Assembly (NCBI GenBank): GCA_036426205.1
Contig: CM071570.1
Coordinates: forward strand, 74,183,763 to 74,247,762
Direction of reading: 5' to 3'
DNA: 64,000 nt
Source: Ascaphus truei
Lineage: Eukaryota; Chordata; Amphibia; Anura; Ascaphidae
The notes beneath the pieces are model-generated. The model ran no database searches. It was not told where the DNA came from and saw only the letters and a list, made by a program, of their open reading frames with translations. The translations under genes and the position numbers were made by a program. Position 1 is the stretch's first letter. Every line of letters starts with the position of its first letter. Positions 1 through 11,720 of this stretch are shown in pieces.

Positions 1-639
1 TAGATCTCTAAGGAAAGCTAAAGAAGGAACAAATGATGATTAACAATAAGATGTATTATTGTATGGCATTTCTGTATGCCCAACACTGGATTTCTGTGCA
101 CGTTTTATAGAATTATTGATAGCACATTGAAGGGCTACTGTGCTTCAGTGAATTACCTCCTTTGTTCAAGAAGAGTTGAGAAGAGAGTTATTTTATGTTA
201 TGACATAAAACATGGAGCAAGAGAGAATGAAGACATTTAGTGCTAAATTTACTAATCAATGTAAAGTCATGACACCATATGGTGCCATAAAGCATTCTTT
301 GGCCAATGTAACTGCTTATGAAAAATCCCCTATTTAATATGCCGTAGAGATCAGACCATACCGCAGTTACACAGTGTGTTTAAAGTTAATGTTGCTGTTT
401 CAATTATTAGCAAGATCACAAATGTGGAAAATCCCCATTCTATTAGACATGTACAGTATGATAAAAGTAATATAATTAATTATGAGCTAAACCATTTTGA
501 CATCTTAAAAAAATGTTTTGTTTAAAGAACTATTTTACTGTGCAGCATTTCCCAAACATGTTTATTTGTGGAAGACTGCTACAAGACTGTTACATATTTA
601 AAATAATAATAATTATTATTATTATTATCATCATTTATT
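1..639. other. AT-rich sequence without recognisable gene
   Basis: No long ORF, RNA gene or clear transposon signature was seen. It is AT-rich and ends in a short ATT/AAT microsatellite at about 600-632. It is probably intergenic or intronic. Confidence 0.5.
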
Positions 640-740
640 TATAACATACCACCATATTCCGTAGCACAGTACAATAGGATGAACAAAACGAAATATAAAA
701 CATTAACATACATTGCTACAGTAGGTAAGGGGCTTACAGT
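640..740 (-). repeat. Amphibian-type interspersed repeat fragment
   Basis: The stretch resembles the reverse of a ubiquitous frog repeat whose consensus ends in a 'GCGCTATATAAATA' type tail: here 'ccatattccgtagcacagtacaatagg' like wording is visible. A related copy lies near 63.3-63.48 kb. The assignment rests on memory of frog genomes, not a database match. Confidence 0.45.
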
Positions 741-1150
741 TGTGAGGATTCGCCATTCTGGCGGCTGGAGACCCTCTCCTCACCTGTGAACCCCTGCCAC
801 GACAGACGCTCAGGATGCGCGATCCCTTGGCCCTGTTACGCGCGCGTGCAGACCACGTGCAGTCAGTCTGACCTCCCGCAGGCCCCATCTCCGCACAGGC
901 GCGTGGCATATGCTTTCCCCCAGTTTCTGCCTCCGCTCCTGTGACAGGCAGGCCCGGCGCGGGAGTGACATGCGCACCGGACTCCACCCCCTGACCTCAG
1001 CGACGCGCACAGAACAGCGCGCCCTCGGTACGCCACCAAGACTCGGGCACGCTCGGTAAAGGGACATGCACGGTGCACCAGTGACGCGCGACCAGGTTGC
1101 CAGCCTTCCACGTCGGCGACGCACACAACACATAGCTCCGCCTGTGCTCC
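741..1150. other. GC/CpG-rich unassigned segment
   Basis: This 400-bp stretch is much richer in CG dinucleotides than its flanks and contains two diverged versions of a short 'cg-cgacgcgcac' block near 1000 and 1110. Overlapping ORFs on both strands are composition artefacts. It may be a MITE or an old LTR piece, but I could not define terminal repeats. Confidence 0.3.
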
Positions 1151-1270
1151 TAATTTGGCTGTTCTCAAGCAGTCCAGGGGGAGCATATGAGGGAGAAAAG
1201 ATAAACAAAATGCAAAATATAATCGCAGATGTTAGAAAATCTGAAGTAAGGCACGTTGTCTATTCTTGGC

Positions 1271-1745
1271 TCATAAACCCAGCTTACTCACAAGATGCAG
1301 ATGAATAAAGAGGCGTTTTGCAAGTAGGGCTGCTACCCGTGTATAATGTGTGTTGTCAGGAACCCCCTTCACTGGCACAATTGGTGTGACACGATATAGG
1401 AGAGATAGGAAAAAGCTACATAGTGCGATCAGACTGATAGACCAAATCTTTATGTAAAAAGTATATAAAATGTGCACTCACAATGTGCAAGATAAAATCA
1501 AGCATATATCACTTAAATAAGTGAATTGAAGGATCACCGCACTGCTCACCGCCTCCCTTAGTTCTTCCACTTCTCGTGGGCTGTTGCTGAAGCTTGTCTC
1601 GGCTCTTCTCGCCTCCGTCGGAGCATGTGACGTCACGGCTGCAGGGACGGTCAGGTACGGATCCCCTCCAGGACCAAAAAACACCACTCTATGCGGTTCG
1701 CCCAGTTAGGAACTGTATCCGGCTTCGTCAGGAGTGTGTGCCTAA
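1271..1745 (-). mobile_element. Penelope-like element terminal repeat (pLTR) fragment
   Basis: On the minus strand a hammerhead-like motif (1683-1738) is followed by CpG-rich sequence and then AT-rich sequence ending near 1271. This is the order seen in the better preserved PLE terminal repeats at 11.1-11.7 and 47.7-48.7 kb. No PLE coding sequence is attached, so it is probably a 5'-truncated copy. Boundaries are approximate. Confidence 0.5.
1683..1738 (-). ncRNA. Hammerhead-like ribozyme motif, degenerate
   Basis: On the minus strand: a stem I half (CACTC), core CTGACGA, one extra A, a GCC/GGC stem II with a long loop, then GAAC (expected GAAA), a short stem III region CGCATA, and the stem I return GAGTG. 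Only the GAAA position is clearly mutated. C3 and G8 are canonical. The motif fits PLE-associated small hammerheads but the substituted GAAA suggests it no longer cleaves well. Confidence 0.5.
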
Positions 1746-2300
1746 TATGTGCCTAATTTGACTGTGTCATAGGGCACACATGTGTGACCCAGCAGCCTAT
1801 CGGATTCTCCTCCTCTGTCCCGCCCTGGCTCTTCATTGGCTGATGGCGCTTTAAATAGTTGCATTGCTCATTCACTCATTGCTGAGCATAACATTATGTG
1901 ACGCTGTGTCTTGCTGCAATCCTGCCTTGTACCTCACTGTACCCTGCCTTGTTCCTGCTGCTGCCTGACCCCCTGCTTCGTATCTGGACTCCTAAACTCT
2001 CTACTCCTGACCTCGGCTATCCTCAACGACTACACTCCACTCTGCAATCCTGACCATGGCAAAGCACCCCAACGATCCTGTACTCTCCAATCCTGAACTT
2101 GGCAAAGTACCCCAATGATCCACTACTCTCCAATCCCGGCCCGGCAAGTATAAACGACTACTCTACCTTCTGTACTCCTGATCCGGCTTGCACGACCAAT
2201 CTACACTCTAGGCGCGCCCTCGCGGTTGTGGGTTGGCGTTTATACAATTCCCTACCTCAGCGTCGCGTCACGTCTGGTTTGTGGTGAGCTACGCGTTACA
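1746..2300 (+). repeat. LTR-like or promoter-like old repeat
   Basis: The stretch has a CCAAT-like region, an AT box 'tttaaatag' near 1850, and Cys/Pro-rich pyrimidine sequence with two imperfect ~50-bp units around 2043-2150 ('ggcaaag(c/t)accccaa(c/t)gatcc'). This resembles the transcribed part of frog gypsy-type LTRs. No TG...CA ends or TSD could be fixed. Confidence 0.3.
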
Positions 2301-2729
2301 ACAGTCTATAAGGAAGGGTAAGTGGTACACGTGATAAGATGGTTGATGTGTTTCGGACAGCTGCTTGTTAGTTGAAGGAGTTGGCTTTGTGCGGAAGTAG
2401 AGCTGTGAGAGCAGGGTAATGTGTTAAGATGGAAATGCTTCAATATACATCTGAAATAATTGACCCAAGACCAATAACAGCTGTTACATCAGTGAACAGC
2501 AGCAAATGGCTGACACCCTTTGCCTGACTCAGGTGTTATTTGTAGTAGAGTCTGAGGTGAAGTGAAATCAACTGAGCAGCAAACAGACGCCCACAGCAGA
2601 GATGCAGGAGAGGGAGGAGAAGGTGACGATACCCAGGTCTCTGAAGTTGTGTTTGTCCTTTCCTGATGATTTTAACCCTGTGCACGCTGACAGGAGCAGT
2701 GAAGGTGAAGCATGTTGGGGAGACTCTCT

Positions 2730-3010
2730 TAGGGTGCATCCATACTCACCGCGACAGCGCGTGCGGCGCGAACAAAAAGCCATACATCTATGAGGGCGAC
2801 AGATATATCTTTGTCGCGCGACAGCAGCATCACATGAGCGATTCAGCCAATGAGGGTGAACCGCTCATGTGACATCACGGCCACGCCTCCGACATGCCTC
2901 CCCCTCGCGTCTCTCCCTCCACATCCCAAAGGCCACGGTTCGCCTCTGGGGCAGGCGCATGCGTCACCACGTGCTCCATCGCGCGTGCGCCCGCGCGCCT
3001 ACTATATCCC
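2730..3010. repeat. CpG-rich MITE-like segment with internal hairpins
   Basis: A CpG-rich block with a near-perfect palindrome at about 2797-2818 (GCGACA...TGTCGC around AGATATATCT) and an 11-bp perfect inverted repeat TCACATGAGCG at 2830-2840 with 2862-2872. Such internal symmetry is common in amphibian MITEs. Terminal inverted repeats were not convincing. Confidence 0.4.
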
Positions 3011-3635
3011 GGCCTCAGTGCTCAGTCTTTGCCGTGCCAGTGTTATTTGTAATAATTTGTAGTTATTTGTATAATTTGTTGAGAATAGCAAAGGAGCATC
3101 GAATTACTTTTTTAAGCAAAGGCACAGATCTAGCAGCTTCAAGAAAAATACACGCTCTGTAGTAATGCACCCGTAGCATTCAAACATGATGCTACTATGC
3201 AGATTATATATCAAGTTAGCATTCTACTCATTATCTAGTATCGTTGTAGAGTTATTATTAGTCCTCTGCATACTCATTTCAAACATGTTCTGTATAGTTC
3301 ATCTTCAAAGACTGCACATCTCTTAATTATTTTATCATACCACACCTAGTTTATCTGCCTTCTCAGCAACTGAAATACAGACAGACTGCATGAAACTAGA
3401 ACTGTCACCCTGTGTTGTCTGCATAAAAAAAATTATTGACTTGCTTTACAATTGTATGCCCAAAGCAATACTTGCTGTTGTTACTTTCTACATTGTTTAG
3501 AAATGAGAGAATACCATGAATAGTCAATGAAGAAAGAATGCGTGTATGGTTTTCTATCTTAACAAAAAAATTATTTTGTAGACATTTGCTGTGTCTACCG
3601 ATGTTTGGAACAACAAAGAATTTATTTTTTATTAG
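3011..3635. other. AT-rich sequence without recognisable feature
   Basis: No supported ORF, RNA or repeat signature. Probably old intergenic DNA. Confidence 0.5.
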
Positions 3636-4268
3636 TGTAGCCCTGGTAAGATATAGGGCTATATGTCTTTCCTCCTACTGGTATAAGCCCTGCTAAGGGC
3701 AGGCTGCCAGTAGTTATCATGGGTTTCCCCCACATCAAGCCCTGCTCTGAGTGATGGAAGTAGGTCACCTGACCCTGTGTGGAAGGCATAGACACAGGGG
3801 CGGTACCTGCTGATGTCATGAAGGGGAGGGCTGTCTCTATTTAGTGTGCCTGTTCCTGTCAGTGACAGTAGAGTTGAGTCCTGGGTTCAGTGCGGAGCAG
3901 TTACAGTGTGTGAGCTAGCTAGGTTCCTGAGGAGTAGGGCCTAGTTAGCTATAGGTGGACCAGTGCCTCTCACCCTGCCTAGGGGGTGAGGGAAGAGCTA
4001 GCCCCACCCTGAGTGCCCGTGACTTGGGGTGGAGGCAGGGACACAGAGTACCCAGAGACCATCCTGAGGGTGAGCAGTCTGGGGGAAGAGGAGACCCTGT
4101 ACCTGTGATACCACTGTGTTGCTGTGATTGCTGCTACACTGTGCTGCTGTGTGCTGTGCAATAAAGAGCTGCTGCTGATTTTATCAAGACTGACTGAGAC
4201 TGGAATCTCTCATCCCTGTGTGGGAAGTTCTCTGTAAGGGTTCCACCCCATATCCCTGGGGCTTCACA
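3636..4268 (+). mobile_element. LTR (TG...CA) of a gypsy-like element
   Basis: The segment begins TGTAGCCCTGG, as do the LTRs at 15282, 58821 and 60219, and ends TTCACA. An AATAAA polyadenylation signal lies near 4160. It is directly followed by 'gatggaggtgttgcacc', matching the primer-binding-like 'tggaggcgctgc' after the 5' LTR at 55.9 kb. So it is a 5' LTR plus leader, truncated downstream near 4400. The match is by eye. Confidence 0.55.
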
Positions 4269-4400
4269 GAGATGGAGGTGTTGCACCACTGAGAAGAGAT
4301 GAAGGCATTCACCCCAGAAACCTGGTTCTGTCATCCCCCACACCATCGTGGGAGACTCAGGCCCTCCTGTTGCCAGCAGGTATGCACCACACCAAGACAC
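4269..4400 (+). mobile_element. Leader of the 3.6-4.3 kb LTR element, truncated
   Basis: It starts with a putative primer-binding site and contains CAG|GTATGC at about 4375, a splice-donor-like block found in the same relative position in other LTR copies (20.97, 55.83 and 60.03 kb). The internal coding region is missing. Confidence 0.4.
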
Positions 4401-4444
4401 GTAGCCAGACCTTAGTACACCTCAGGGGGTCCGATTTGCGACCG

Positions 4445-4516
4445 GGGGGGGGGGGGGGCTCTCTCTCTCTCTCTCTCTCTCTCTCCCTTCCTTCCTTCCT
4501 TCCTTCCTTCCTTCCT
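4445..4516 (+). repeat. Compound microsatellite: poly-G, (CT)n, (CTTC)n
   Basis: A run of G is followed directly by CT dinucleotides and then CTTC tetranucleotides, ending in 'ctagatg'. No gene content. Confidence 0.95.
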
Positions 4517-5570
4517 AGATGTCTTTAGCAAACACTCCAAAATGTACCACGGCACTAATTCTTCCAGGGTATATAAAGAGACAAACACAGAGTGCACTAC
4601 AGTATATTTCAACAAAGGAGGTGCAAGTTTCCAAAGAAAACCAGCTGATATACTCACAAGTGTACAGGTTTCTCAAGCCGTTCAAAGAAAATACTGTGTG
4701 TAGTTGATACTGCCCTCTAGTATTACCTCAAAGATAAAAGAGGAAATAACTTAGTGCAAAACATCTTTTACTATAATGTATAAGAAACAGGGCCACAGAC
4801 AGATTTCCTGGAGCATAGGACTAGAGCTTCGCCCCACCCAACCCTGTGTTAGTGCTGCCCCTCGACCGTGTTGGCAGCCTTGTGAGCCCTCCCCTATCAC
4901 ACCTGTATTTCTCTCCCCACACCGTCTCTGACTTTTCCCCCTCCTCTTCTCTCTCCCAGCTTTCCTCACACTCATTTCCCCCTCCTCCCTTGCCACACAC
5001 ACAATTCCCCCCAATACCCCCCCCCCACAGTGCCTACACAGTGCCCAATATACACAAAATACCCCCTCCCAATAAAAAACTACCCCACCAAATACAGACT
5101 CAACTACCCCTCAAATAGAGACATACTACACACACACACACCAAGATGCACCCCACACCAGATACAAACACCACCATCCCCCTAGATACAATTCACTCTC
5201 TCCACAAATGCACTTAATACCCCCCAAATACACTTACCACCTCTCCCCTCAAATATACTTAACCCCTCCCCCCACAAATACACTTACCACTTACATCTGG
5301 TTGCCTCTGCCGAGCCCTGGCTCTACCCAGTTGCTGCTACCTCGCTCTATGCAGGACCTCTCTCTCCTGCTGGTTTTCACCGGATGTTGAGCCTGACTTC
5401 CGTGTATACCCAGGTTGGAGAGAGAGAGAAATGCCTAGCTTGGAAAGAGGAGGCACCAGATGTAGAGAGACGGGACCCAGAGACGGCAATCAGAGGCCCA
5501 GCAGCTGGTGTAACTAACTCCCCCCTCTCAGACAGGTAGTGTTGATTCGGTCTGTTAACTAACCGTTCTA
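4517..5570. other. Unassigned, C/A-rich low-complexity core
   Basis: No gene seen. Around 4880-5290 the plus strand is dominated by CCCC and ACAC-type low complexity with repeated 'aaatacactta(c/a)' wording, which makes several spurious Pro/Thr-rich ORFs. Confidence 0.6.
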
Positions 5571-5599
5571 ACCATGGAACCTATATATGAGATACATAT

Positions 5600-6270
5600 A
5601 TATATATATAAATGTATCAAAAAATACAATGGCTATTGTAATAAAATTAAACAGATTATGAATCGTCATTGGAAAGTGTTACTTTCAGATCCACACCTAA
5701 ACAGTCAGTTGTCTACTATGGCACCATTGGTTTTTCGTAATGGTTTAAATATCAAAAATATTTGGCCCCAAGTAAGCTTAGTGATTACACACTGGGTAAT
5801 GGAGGGCAACATTTAGTGCCTGTGAATGCCAAATGCGGGAGATCTAGATGTACAATGTGCAAACATCTTCAGTTATCGGACACTTTTTCTTCATTTAGTA
5901 ATCAGTCTATGTACACAATAAATGTCCAATCAATTGTCTCTCAACCTATATACTGTATATCCTATCTTGTTCATGCAATCAACAATATGTGAGTCGTACG
6001 AAAAGAGCACTGTGTGTCAGATTCCTTGAGCACAGACGTGCTATTATTAAGAGGATTTTGGCACACAGTGTTCCTTGTCATTTTGCCCAAGTACATTCCA
6101 AAGATCCCAGGGGACTCAGTATTATGGGTATAGAGAGTATTCCCAGTACCAAATTGGGTGGAGATAGATTTAAGTCACTCTGTATGAGAGAATCATTTTG
6201 GATATACTCTCTCAATACGCTCTCGCCCAAGGGTCTCAATGAGTGCTTGGATACAAGCACACTGGTTTAG
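5600..6270 (+). pseudogene. PLE ORF 3' part: linker and GIY-YIG endonuclease remnant
   Basis: Three frames join into the C-terminal third of a Penelope-like ORF. Visible are 'NRHWKVLLSDPHL' (linker, cf. 'SDHWGVLRCDPHL' of the next PLE), a Cys-rich block 'CGRSRCTMCKH', then 'RFLEHRRAIIKRI' and 'LGGDRFKSLCMRESFWIYSL' with 'LNECLDTSTLV' at the end. The RT domain is absent (5' truncation) and at least two frameshifts are needed. The YIG half of the endonuclease is eroded ('VSRTKRALCVRF'). It would nick target DNA in an active element. It is clearly diverged from the PLE at 7.8-9.8 kb, so it is a separate copy or subfamily. Confidence 0.8.
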
Positions 6271-7290
6271 TGTTCTTTCTCTTTTGCTGTTCTCTGCCTG
6301 ACTGCTCAGGTTATTATAGTGATTCCCCTCCCCCTGTCTTAAATACTTGTAAGAGTTAAGTGGATAGGGCTCTGTGTGCTTGGAGGGTCTTTCTGTAGTA
6401 TGTATAGGTTTTATCTATTTTCAAAACAGGTGCTCAATCTTTAAGTTTAGAGTCAATCCAGTTCTATTAGTTATATTTTTAAGCACAAGTACATTTTTTT
6501 AATTTATTTTATTAAATTATTTCTTTTTTGGAGAATTAATAAACTCAAATATTAATTATCATTAATTTTTTTTATATCATGAATTTTTTGTTTATCTATA
6601 TGCATTTCCTTTTTAATTGTGTAAATTGTTAATTGTTTAATGTATTGTAATATTGTTTTTGTGTTGTTCCCACTACACATAAGGATTTATATATGGTTAT
6701 ATACACATTAAATGGTATATCTATTTGAGTAAAGTGATAGAAATTAGTATATTAGAGCTAAGATTTATTATAGATAAAGGTTCCAATTCGAATGGTTTAT
6801 TCTTTCATATTTGATGAATGTTAGATTGGTAATAGTACAGTAGGTTATATTTCTGGCATTATTGGTAGTAGCAATAGAAGTGATTTTTTTTTCTCCATCC
6901 ACTAGTAGGCCTTCAAATACAAAAGATGGATTGTCAATGTCCAGTCGTAATCATTTACACTATTGGTCTGGCACCATTTTGTTAGTTGTCCAAAAATATT
7001 GTCATTCGTGCCAATTATGGCCCCAGTCTCTTCTTTGCTAGATAAGGATAGCTGGTGTCACTGAGGCTCCAAACGACCAAGCCCTCCAGTGTTTGCAATG
7101 GCAGGTGTTTTAGGTATTGGTCGTACCAGGGCTTTAAAATTATGGATACTTGTCATCCACTATTCAAGTGGACGTTGCTGCACCACCTTGAGAAAGGTCC
7201 CACTGGGGGACCGAAACGTCATTTTTTGTGTCTTTTATCAAATATAGAACATTTTTGATTTACTTACCTGCGTGCTGTCCCTTGATGTCG
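6271..7290 (+). mobile_element. 3' untranslated part and terminal repeat of the upstream PLE
   Basis: AT-rich sequence follows the endonuclease stop and leads into a hammerhead-like motif at 7185-7221 and the short 'tttgtgtcttttatcaaatatag' tail typical of amphibian PLE ends. The junction with the next PLE is uncertain (7270-7440). Confidence 0.5.
7185..7221 (+). ncRNA. Hammerhead-like ribozyme motif (U3/A8 type)
   Basis: CC-TTGAGAA-A, then stem II GGTCC/GGACC (loop cactgg), then GAAACGTCA. Compared with the hammerhead core CTGANGA...GAAA, position 3 is T and position 8 is A, which keeps a Watson-Crick 3-8 pair. Stem III is only a few bases, as in small PLE hammerheads reported to act as dimers. 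Cleavage is not proven. Confidence 0.55.
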
Positions 7291-7440
7291 TGTTGCAACC
7301 GGTATCGTATGGTCTATACTGAAGGGCCCTGCAATGCACCAAAACACCATTGCCCACGACAGACCAATGAGATTCCACCTCTGTGATCCCATTTTTGAAT
7401 CCATAACTATCTCCACTTATTTGGCGCCAACCATCAAAAA

Positions 7441-7848
7441 GGCCTGTTTGCGTAGAATCATCCGCTGCTCTTCTTGCCAAACTCTTCATCATTTTATCAC
7501 AGCCTATACATTCACCGCATCCTGCGAACACCTGGTACACCCAACTTTGAATCCAGATTCCACTGTTTATTTCGGCTGCCTCTCTCATTGCAGATAAACA
7601 TGGTTTACAGAAAGGACCTACGCCTACTGTATATTTACAAAGCAGTGTTTTGCACCTAGTGCACCTAGTGTTTTGCACCTAGTTTTTGCAGTTTGCAGTT
7701 TGTGGTCTCACATCTATCTTCAGCAGCAGCAGATGCACCGCCGTTTTTCCTGCAATTTTTGAATCCAGATTCCACTGTTTATTTCGGCTGCCTCTCTCAT
7801 TGCAGATAAACATGGTTTACAGAAAGGACCTACACCTACTTAACTAAA
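7441..7848 (+). repeat. PLE 5' leader/terminal repeat, partly duplicated
   Basis: 7446-7658 is almost identical to 11505-11707 downstream of the PLE ORF, which is what PLE pseudo-LTRs look like. The last ~84 bases of this block recur at 7755-7838 just before the ORF, with a small 'gcacctagt' tandem repeat (7658-7690) between them. The minus-strand ORF through this region is a shadow. Confidence 0.75.
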
Positions 7849-9830
7849 ATTAATAAGAATCTCGCACAGGGAGAAGTGGACGCATTAAATAAATTTAAAA
7901 ATAATAAACAAATTGTTATCAGACAGGCTGACAAGGGGGGGGGAGGCGTGGTCATCCAGGACATTTCTGTGTATCTTTTTGAAGCACGCAGATTCCTGGG
8001 TGACTTAGCCTACTATATTACTATTGAGTCTGACCTGGTTATCTGTTACCAAAACAGTTTAAAGGAACTTCTTGTTCAAGCACTAACAGATGGAATTATT
8101 TCCAAAATGGAATTTAAGTTTTTATTCAATATTCACCCACGTACACCTATTTTTTATCATTTGCCTAAGGTACACAAGTCCTTGGTCAATCCCCCTGGCC
8201 GGCCTATCATATCCGGGGTGGGGTCTATGATGTCAAGCCTATCCCAGTATGTTGATTACTATCTTCAACCCTTTGTAGCTAAGCTCAGGTCACATATTAG
8301 GGATACGCTCCATGTCATTGACTCCACCTTGGATTTGAAGTGGAAATCTATGGGCCACATGTGATGTGGCCTCACTATACACCTGTATAGACCATGCCAG
8401 GGTGATTGAAGCCTTAAAATATTGGCTGGACAAGGACTTGTGTATCCCGAGTAAACATAACATTTTCATTTTGGACAGTGTTAAATTTATTTTAAATCAT
8501 AATTATTTTCTGTTTGAAGATATTTATTATTTACAGATCTGTGGAACGGCCATGGGCACGAGGTTCGCCCCCAGCTATGCAAATCTCTTCATGGGATTTT
8601 GGGAGGAGAGATTTGTGTGGCAAAATGAGGAGCTTGGGGCGGCTTCGTGTACTATGGCTGTTTCATAGACGATAATATTTTGATTTGGGATGGAGAGGAG
8701 GCTAATTTATCCAATATTTTGAGTTCTTTTGACAATAATCCTTTAGGATTGAAATTTACATTTAAAATAGATGCAGTTTCAATAGTTTTTTTGGATTTAG
8801 TGCTCACTTCGGATGTAGACTCTAATATTGTCACGTCCACTCATTTCAAAGAAGTTTCTGTTAACAATTATGTACATGCGTCCAGCAACCACCATCAACA
8901 GTGGTTACACAATATCCCTCTGGGGCAGTTTCACTGTATCAGGAGAAACTGCACCAGAGACAGTGACTTTGTTCAGCAGTCGGAACAGCTTAGCCGGAAG
9001 TTTCTTATTAAGGGTTATAGTGACCAATTGGTCTTAGAGTCTTTTAGGAAAGTAAATTCCTTGGATAGGTCTATTATGTTCCATAAGTCAAGAGCCAATA
9101 AGGAGGGGTCTCGTCTGAGTTATGGCACTCCAGTTGTTACTGGGAACACTGGTCCTTCTACCTTAAGATTTATAACTACTTACAACCCGTCCTTTAGAGC
9201 CATTCAAAGGATTATCAGTGACCATTGGGGAGTCCTTAGGTGTGATCCCCATTTGAAGGGCATTCTTTCGGACCGGGCTTCAATTGTCTACAGGAAGGCA
9301 AAAAGTATGAAGAGCATTATAGCTCCAACTAGACTCAGGTCAGGGGGTGCATCCATCACGTTCGCTACCAGGGGTCCAAATGGTAACCACAGATGTGGAC
9401 GAGGTCGGTGCATCACCTGTAGGCATTTGGAGACTAGGTCCAAGTTCAATTCTCCTAATAGAGATATTATCTACCAAGTTAGAAATTATATTAATTGTCA
9501 GAGCTCCTTCATAGTGTATTGCATCCAGTGTGGTTGTGGCCAACGTTATATTGGCCGCATCACACGTCCTCTCAGTACTCGCTTCCTGGAGCACAGGAGA
9601 AGTATTATAAAGGGTATTATTTCTAACAGCATTTCCCGCCACTTTAAATTGGCACATAAGCAGGACCCAAAATCTATGACAGTGATGGGCCTTGAACACA
9701 TTTCTCCCTGTGCTCTAGGGGGTGACCGTTTTAAAATCTTATGTTGACAGGAAACATTCTGGATCCACCAGTTGGGGACTCTCACCCCTTGTGGACTCAA
9801 TGAGTGTTTGGATGCCAGTACACTGGTCTG
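7849..9830 (+). pseudogene. Penelope-like element ORF: RT plus GIY-YIG endonuclease
   Basis: The PLE polyprotein copies element RNA at nicked DNA. Domains in order: RT motif 'RQADKGGGGVVIQD' (7915-7970), 'PIFYHLPKVHKS...PPGRPIISG' (8140-8220), motif A region 'VASLYTCIDH' after a frameshift at 8364, 'CGTAMGTRFAPSYANLFMG' (8540-8600), and catalytic 'FIDD' at 8665 after a second frameshift near 8645. Next come a linker, a Cys block 'CGRGRCITCRH' (9395), and GIY-YIG: 'VYCIQCGCGQRYIGR' followed by R and E of 'RPLSTRFLEHR' (9510-9600). A TGA at 9745 and a frame change separate the last 30 codons ('CGLNECLDASTLV', ending near 9830). The N-terminal part seen in the 48.9-52.2 kb copy is missing. It is probably inactive unless the frameshifts are sequencing errors. 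Confidence 0.9.
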
Positions 9831-9837
9831 ACTTCTT

Positions 9838-10245
9838 CCCTTCCTGGACCCTCCACGCTCTACTGTATGGAGGTCCTTCCCTCTGTCATTCAGTTCCCTT
9901 TCCCCCTTCGTCCCCTTTCTTCCCTTCTATCCCTTCCCTTTCCCCTCCCTCCCTCCTTTTTTTCCCTCCCCCCTCTTCCCCCCCCTCTTCCCCCATCTCT
10001 TCCCCCCTTCCTTCTCTTCCCTTTCCCCCAACCTTTTTTCCCTCCCTTCCCTCCCCCCCTTCCCTGCCCCTCCCCCCCTTTCCCCTCTTCCCTCTCTTCT
10101 CTTTCCCCCCTACCCCTCTCCCCCTTCCCTAGAACTCCCTCGCCCCTTTCCCCCCTTTTCTTTTCCTTCCCCCTTTCCCCTCTTCCCTCTCTTCTCTTTC
10201 CCCCCTACCCCTCTCCCCCGCCCCCCTTTTTCTTTTTCCCCTAAT
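9838..10245 (+). repeat. Polypyrimidine (C/T) low-complexity tract
   Basis: About 400 bases made almost only of C and T in CCCTT/TTCCC words, just after the PLE stop. The two long Pro/Ser/Phe ORFs over it are artefacts. It sits within the PLE 3' untranslated region. Confidence 0.95.
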
Positions 10246-10745
10246 ATATAAATTTATATAACTATATAATGATAAGTTTTTTTAATACATATATTATTTT
10301 TGTTATATCCAGTGGTATAGTGGACTTATTATCCCCATGTTTTTATTTATGGTCAGTTGTTCTCTTCTCTTTCTCTCCGCCTTAGGCCTCTTTAATACCG
10401 TTCAATGTTATATTAACCTACATTTAATAATTGATTTGGGGCATCTTCTTTATCATCATTTTCTCTCTCTCGTCAAACTGTCTATTAATATAGTACTATC
10501 TATTTGTGATTATTCATCACTTAATATATATAGCTCATTAGAATCTAATAGTTGGTAGGTGTTTATTAATATTGAAATTAAGTTATTTATTATTTGAAAT
10601 ATTTTGTTTATCGCCATCCATCTTCGGTTGTATTTGCAGTATTCAATATATTTATATATATATATATATTTGTATTTTTATTTATATTTGTTTTTAATGA
10701 TTTTGTTTTAATATATGTACATGTGTTAATATGTTTATATATACA

Positions 10746-10813
<68 letters not shown>

Positions 10814-11130
10814 TGCTATCCAATTGAGGTTTTTATTATTTATTATATGTATATCATATTCATTGATATATGGTTGACATAGGTGTCATTTGTATGTCTA
10901 TTGGTTTATATAATCATTTACATAATCTTTATCAGTAATTCTAATATTCTGGTTTTACTTTGTTATTTTTATGGCTTTATTTTAGTAGTCTGATTAATCC
11001 TATAACGTGTTCTATGTTATACACATATCTGTATATTTGTGCCAGTGACTATTCCATTCATTTAGTATGGGATTCTCGGTTTGAGAAAAATCTAACAGGT
11101 TAAACTTATCCCTTGTTAATTACGGGTTGC
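10246..11130 (+). other. AT-rich PLE 3' region with (TA)n
   Basis: No coding content. A (TA)n/(TATATG)n microsatellite lies at about 10640-10812. The segment lies between the PLE ORF and its downstream terminal repeat, so it is probably the element's 3' untranslated region. Confidence 0.55.
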
Positions 11131-11720
11131 TAGGCAACCCACTGGCTATAAATATAAAGATCCTCGTTCATTCACTATCAGCCCTTTGAGAAAGTCGCCC
11201 TCTGGTGACGAAACGCGTCAGGGAATTCGATCGTGCCATTACGTCATCACAACGCTGCGCACGCGCACGAGGCCGCACTGAGCGCGAGATTACATTGCGG
11301 CCATTCAAGTTTGAGAGGCAATCTCTGAGACTTCTACAGACTGATTTTTGTCGGCGAATTACACCTCTGGTCTCTTGTGAGCAGCTACTACTTCCATGCA
11401 CCCCTGAGGGAGCTTCCATTTGCGGACGTCTGCTGTTTAGAGACCGGATGGTGGTGATTTATTCACAAATTGCTTGATTGATTTTTACTCTTGTGAGTGC
11501 CTGTTTGCGTAGAATCATCCGCTGCTCTTCTTGCCAAACGCTTCATCATTTTATCACAGCCTATACATTCCCCGCATCCTGCGAACACCTGGTAGACCCA
11601 ACTTTGAATCCAGATTCCACTGTTTATTTCGGCTGCCTCTCTCATTGCAGATAAACATGGTTTACAGAAAGGACCTACGCCTACTGTATATTTACAAAGC
11701 AGTGTTACCCCATAAGGCAA
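11131..11720 (+). mobile_element. Downstream PLE terminal repeat
   Basis: A TATA-like 'ctataaatataaag' (11150) precedes a hammerhead motif (11181-11224), CpG-rich sequence, then 11501-11707, which repeats 7441-7658 upstream of the ORF. This is the pseudo-LTR arrangement known for PLEs. The pre-repeat portions differ, so the upstream copy is truncated. Confidence 0.75.
11181..11224 (+). ncRNA. Hammerhead-like ribozyme motif (U3/A8 type)
   Basis: Stem I CCCT pairs with AGGG (11221-11224 side). The core is TTGAGAA plus an extra A, stem II is GTCGCC/GGTGAC, followed by GAAA and palindromic ACGCGT with C as the residue before the predicted cleavage. T3 and A8 replace C3 and G8 together. The self-complementary ACGCGT suits a dimer. 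Confidence 0.65.

Noticed and set aside
7238..7678. 146-codon minus-strand ORF with many cysteines
   Set aside because: Lies within PLE terminal-repeat sequence and is not kept in the second copy at 11463-11729 beyond the shared block.
9722..10244. Pro/Phe/Leu-rich ORFs after the PLE
   Set aside because: Polypyrimidine low complexity; the real signal is the last 30 codons of the PLE ORF in another frame.
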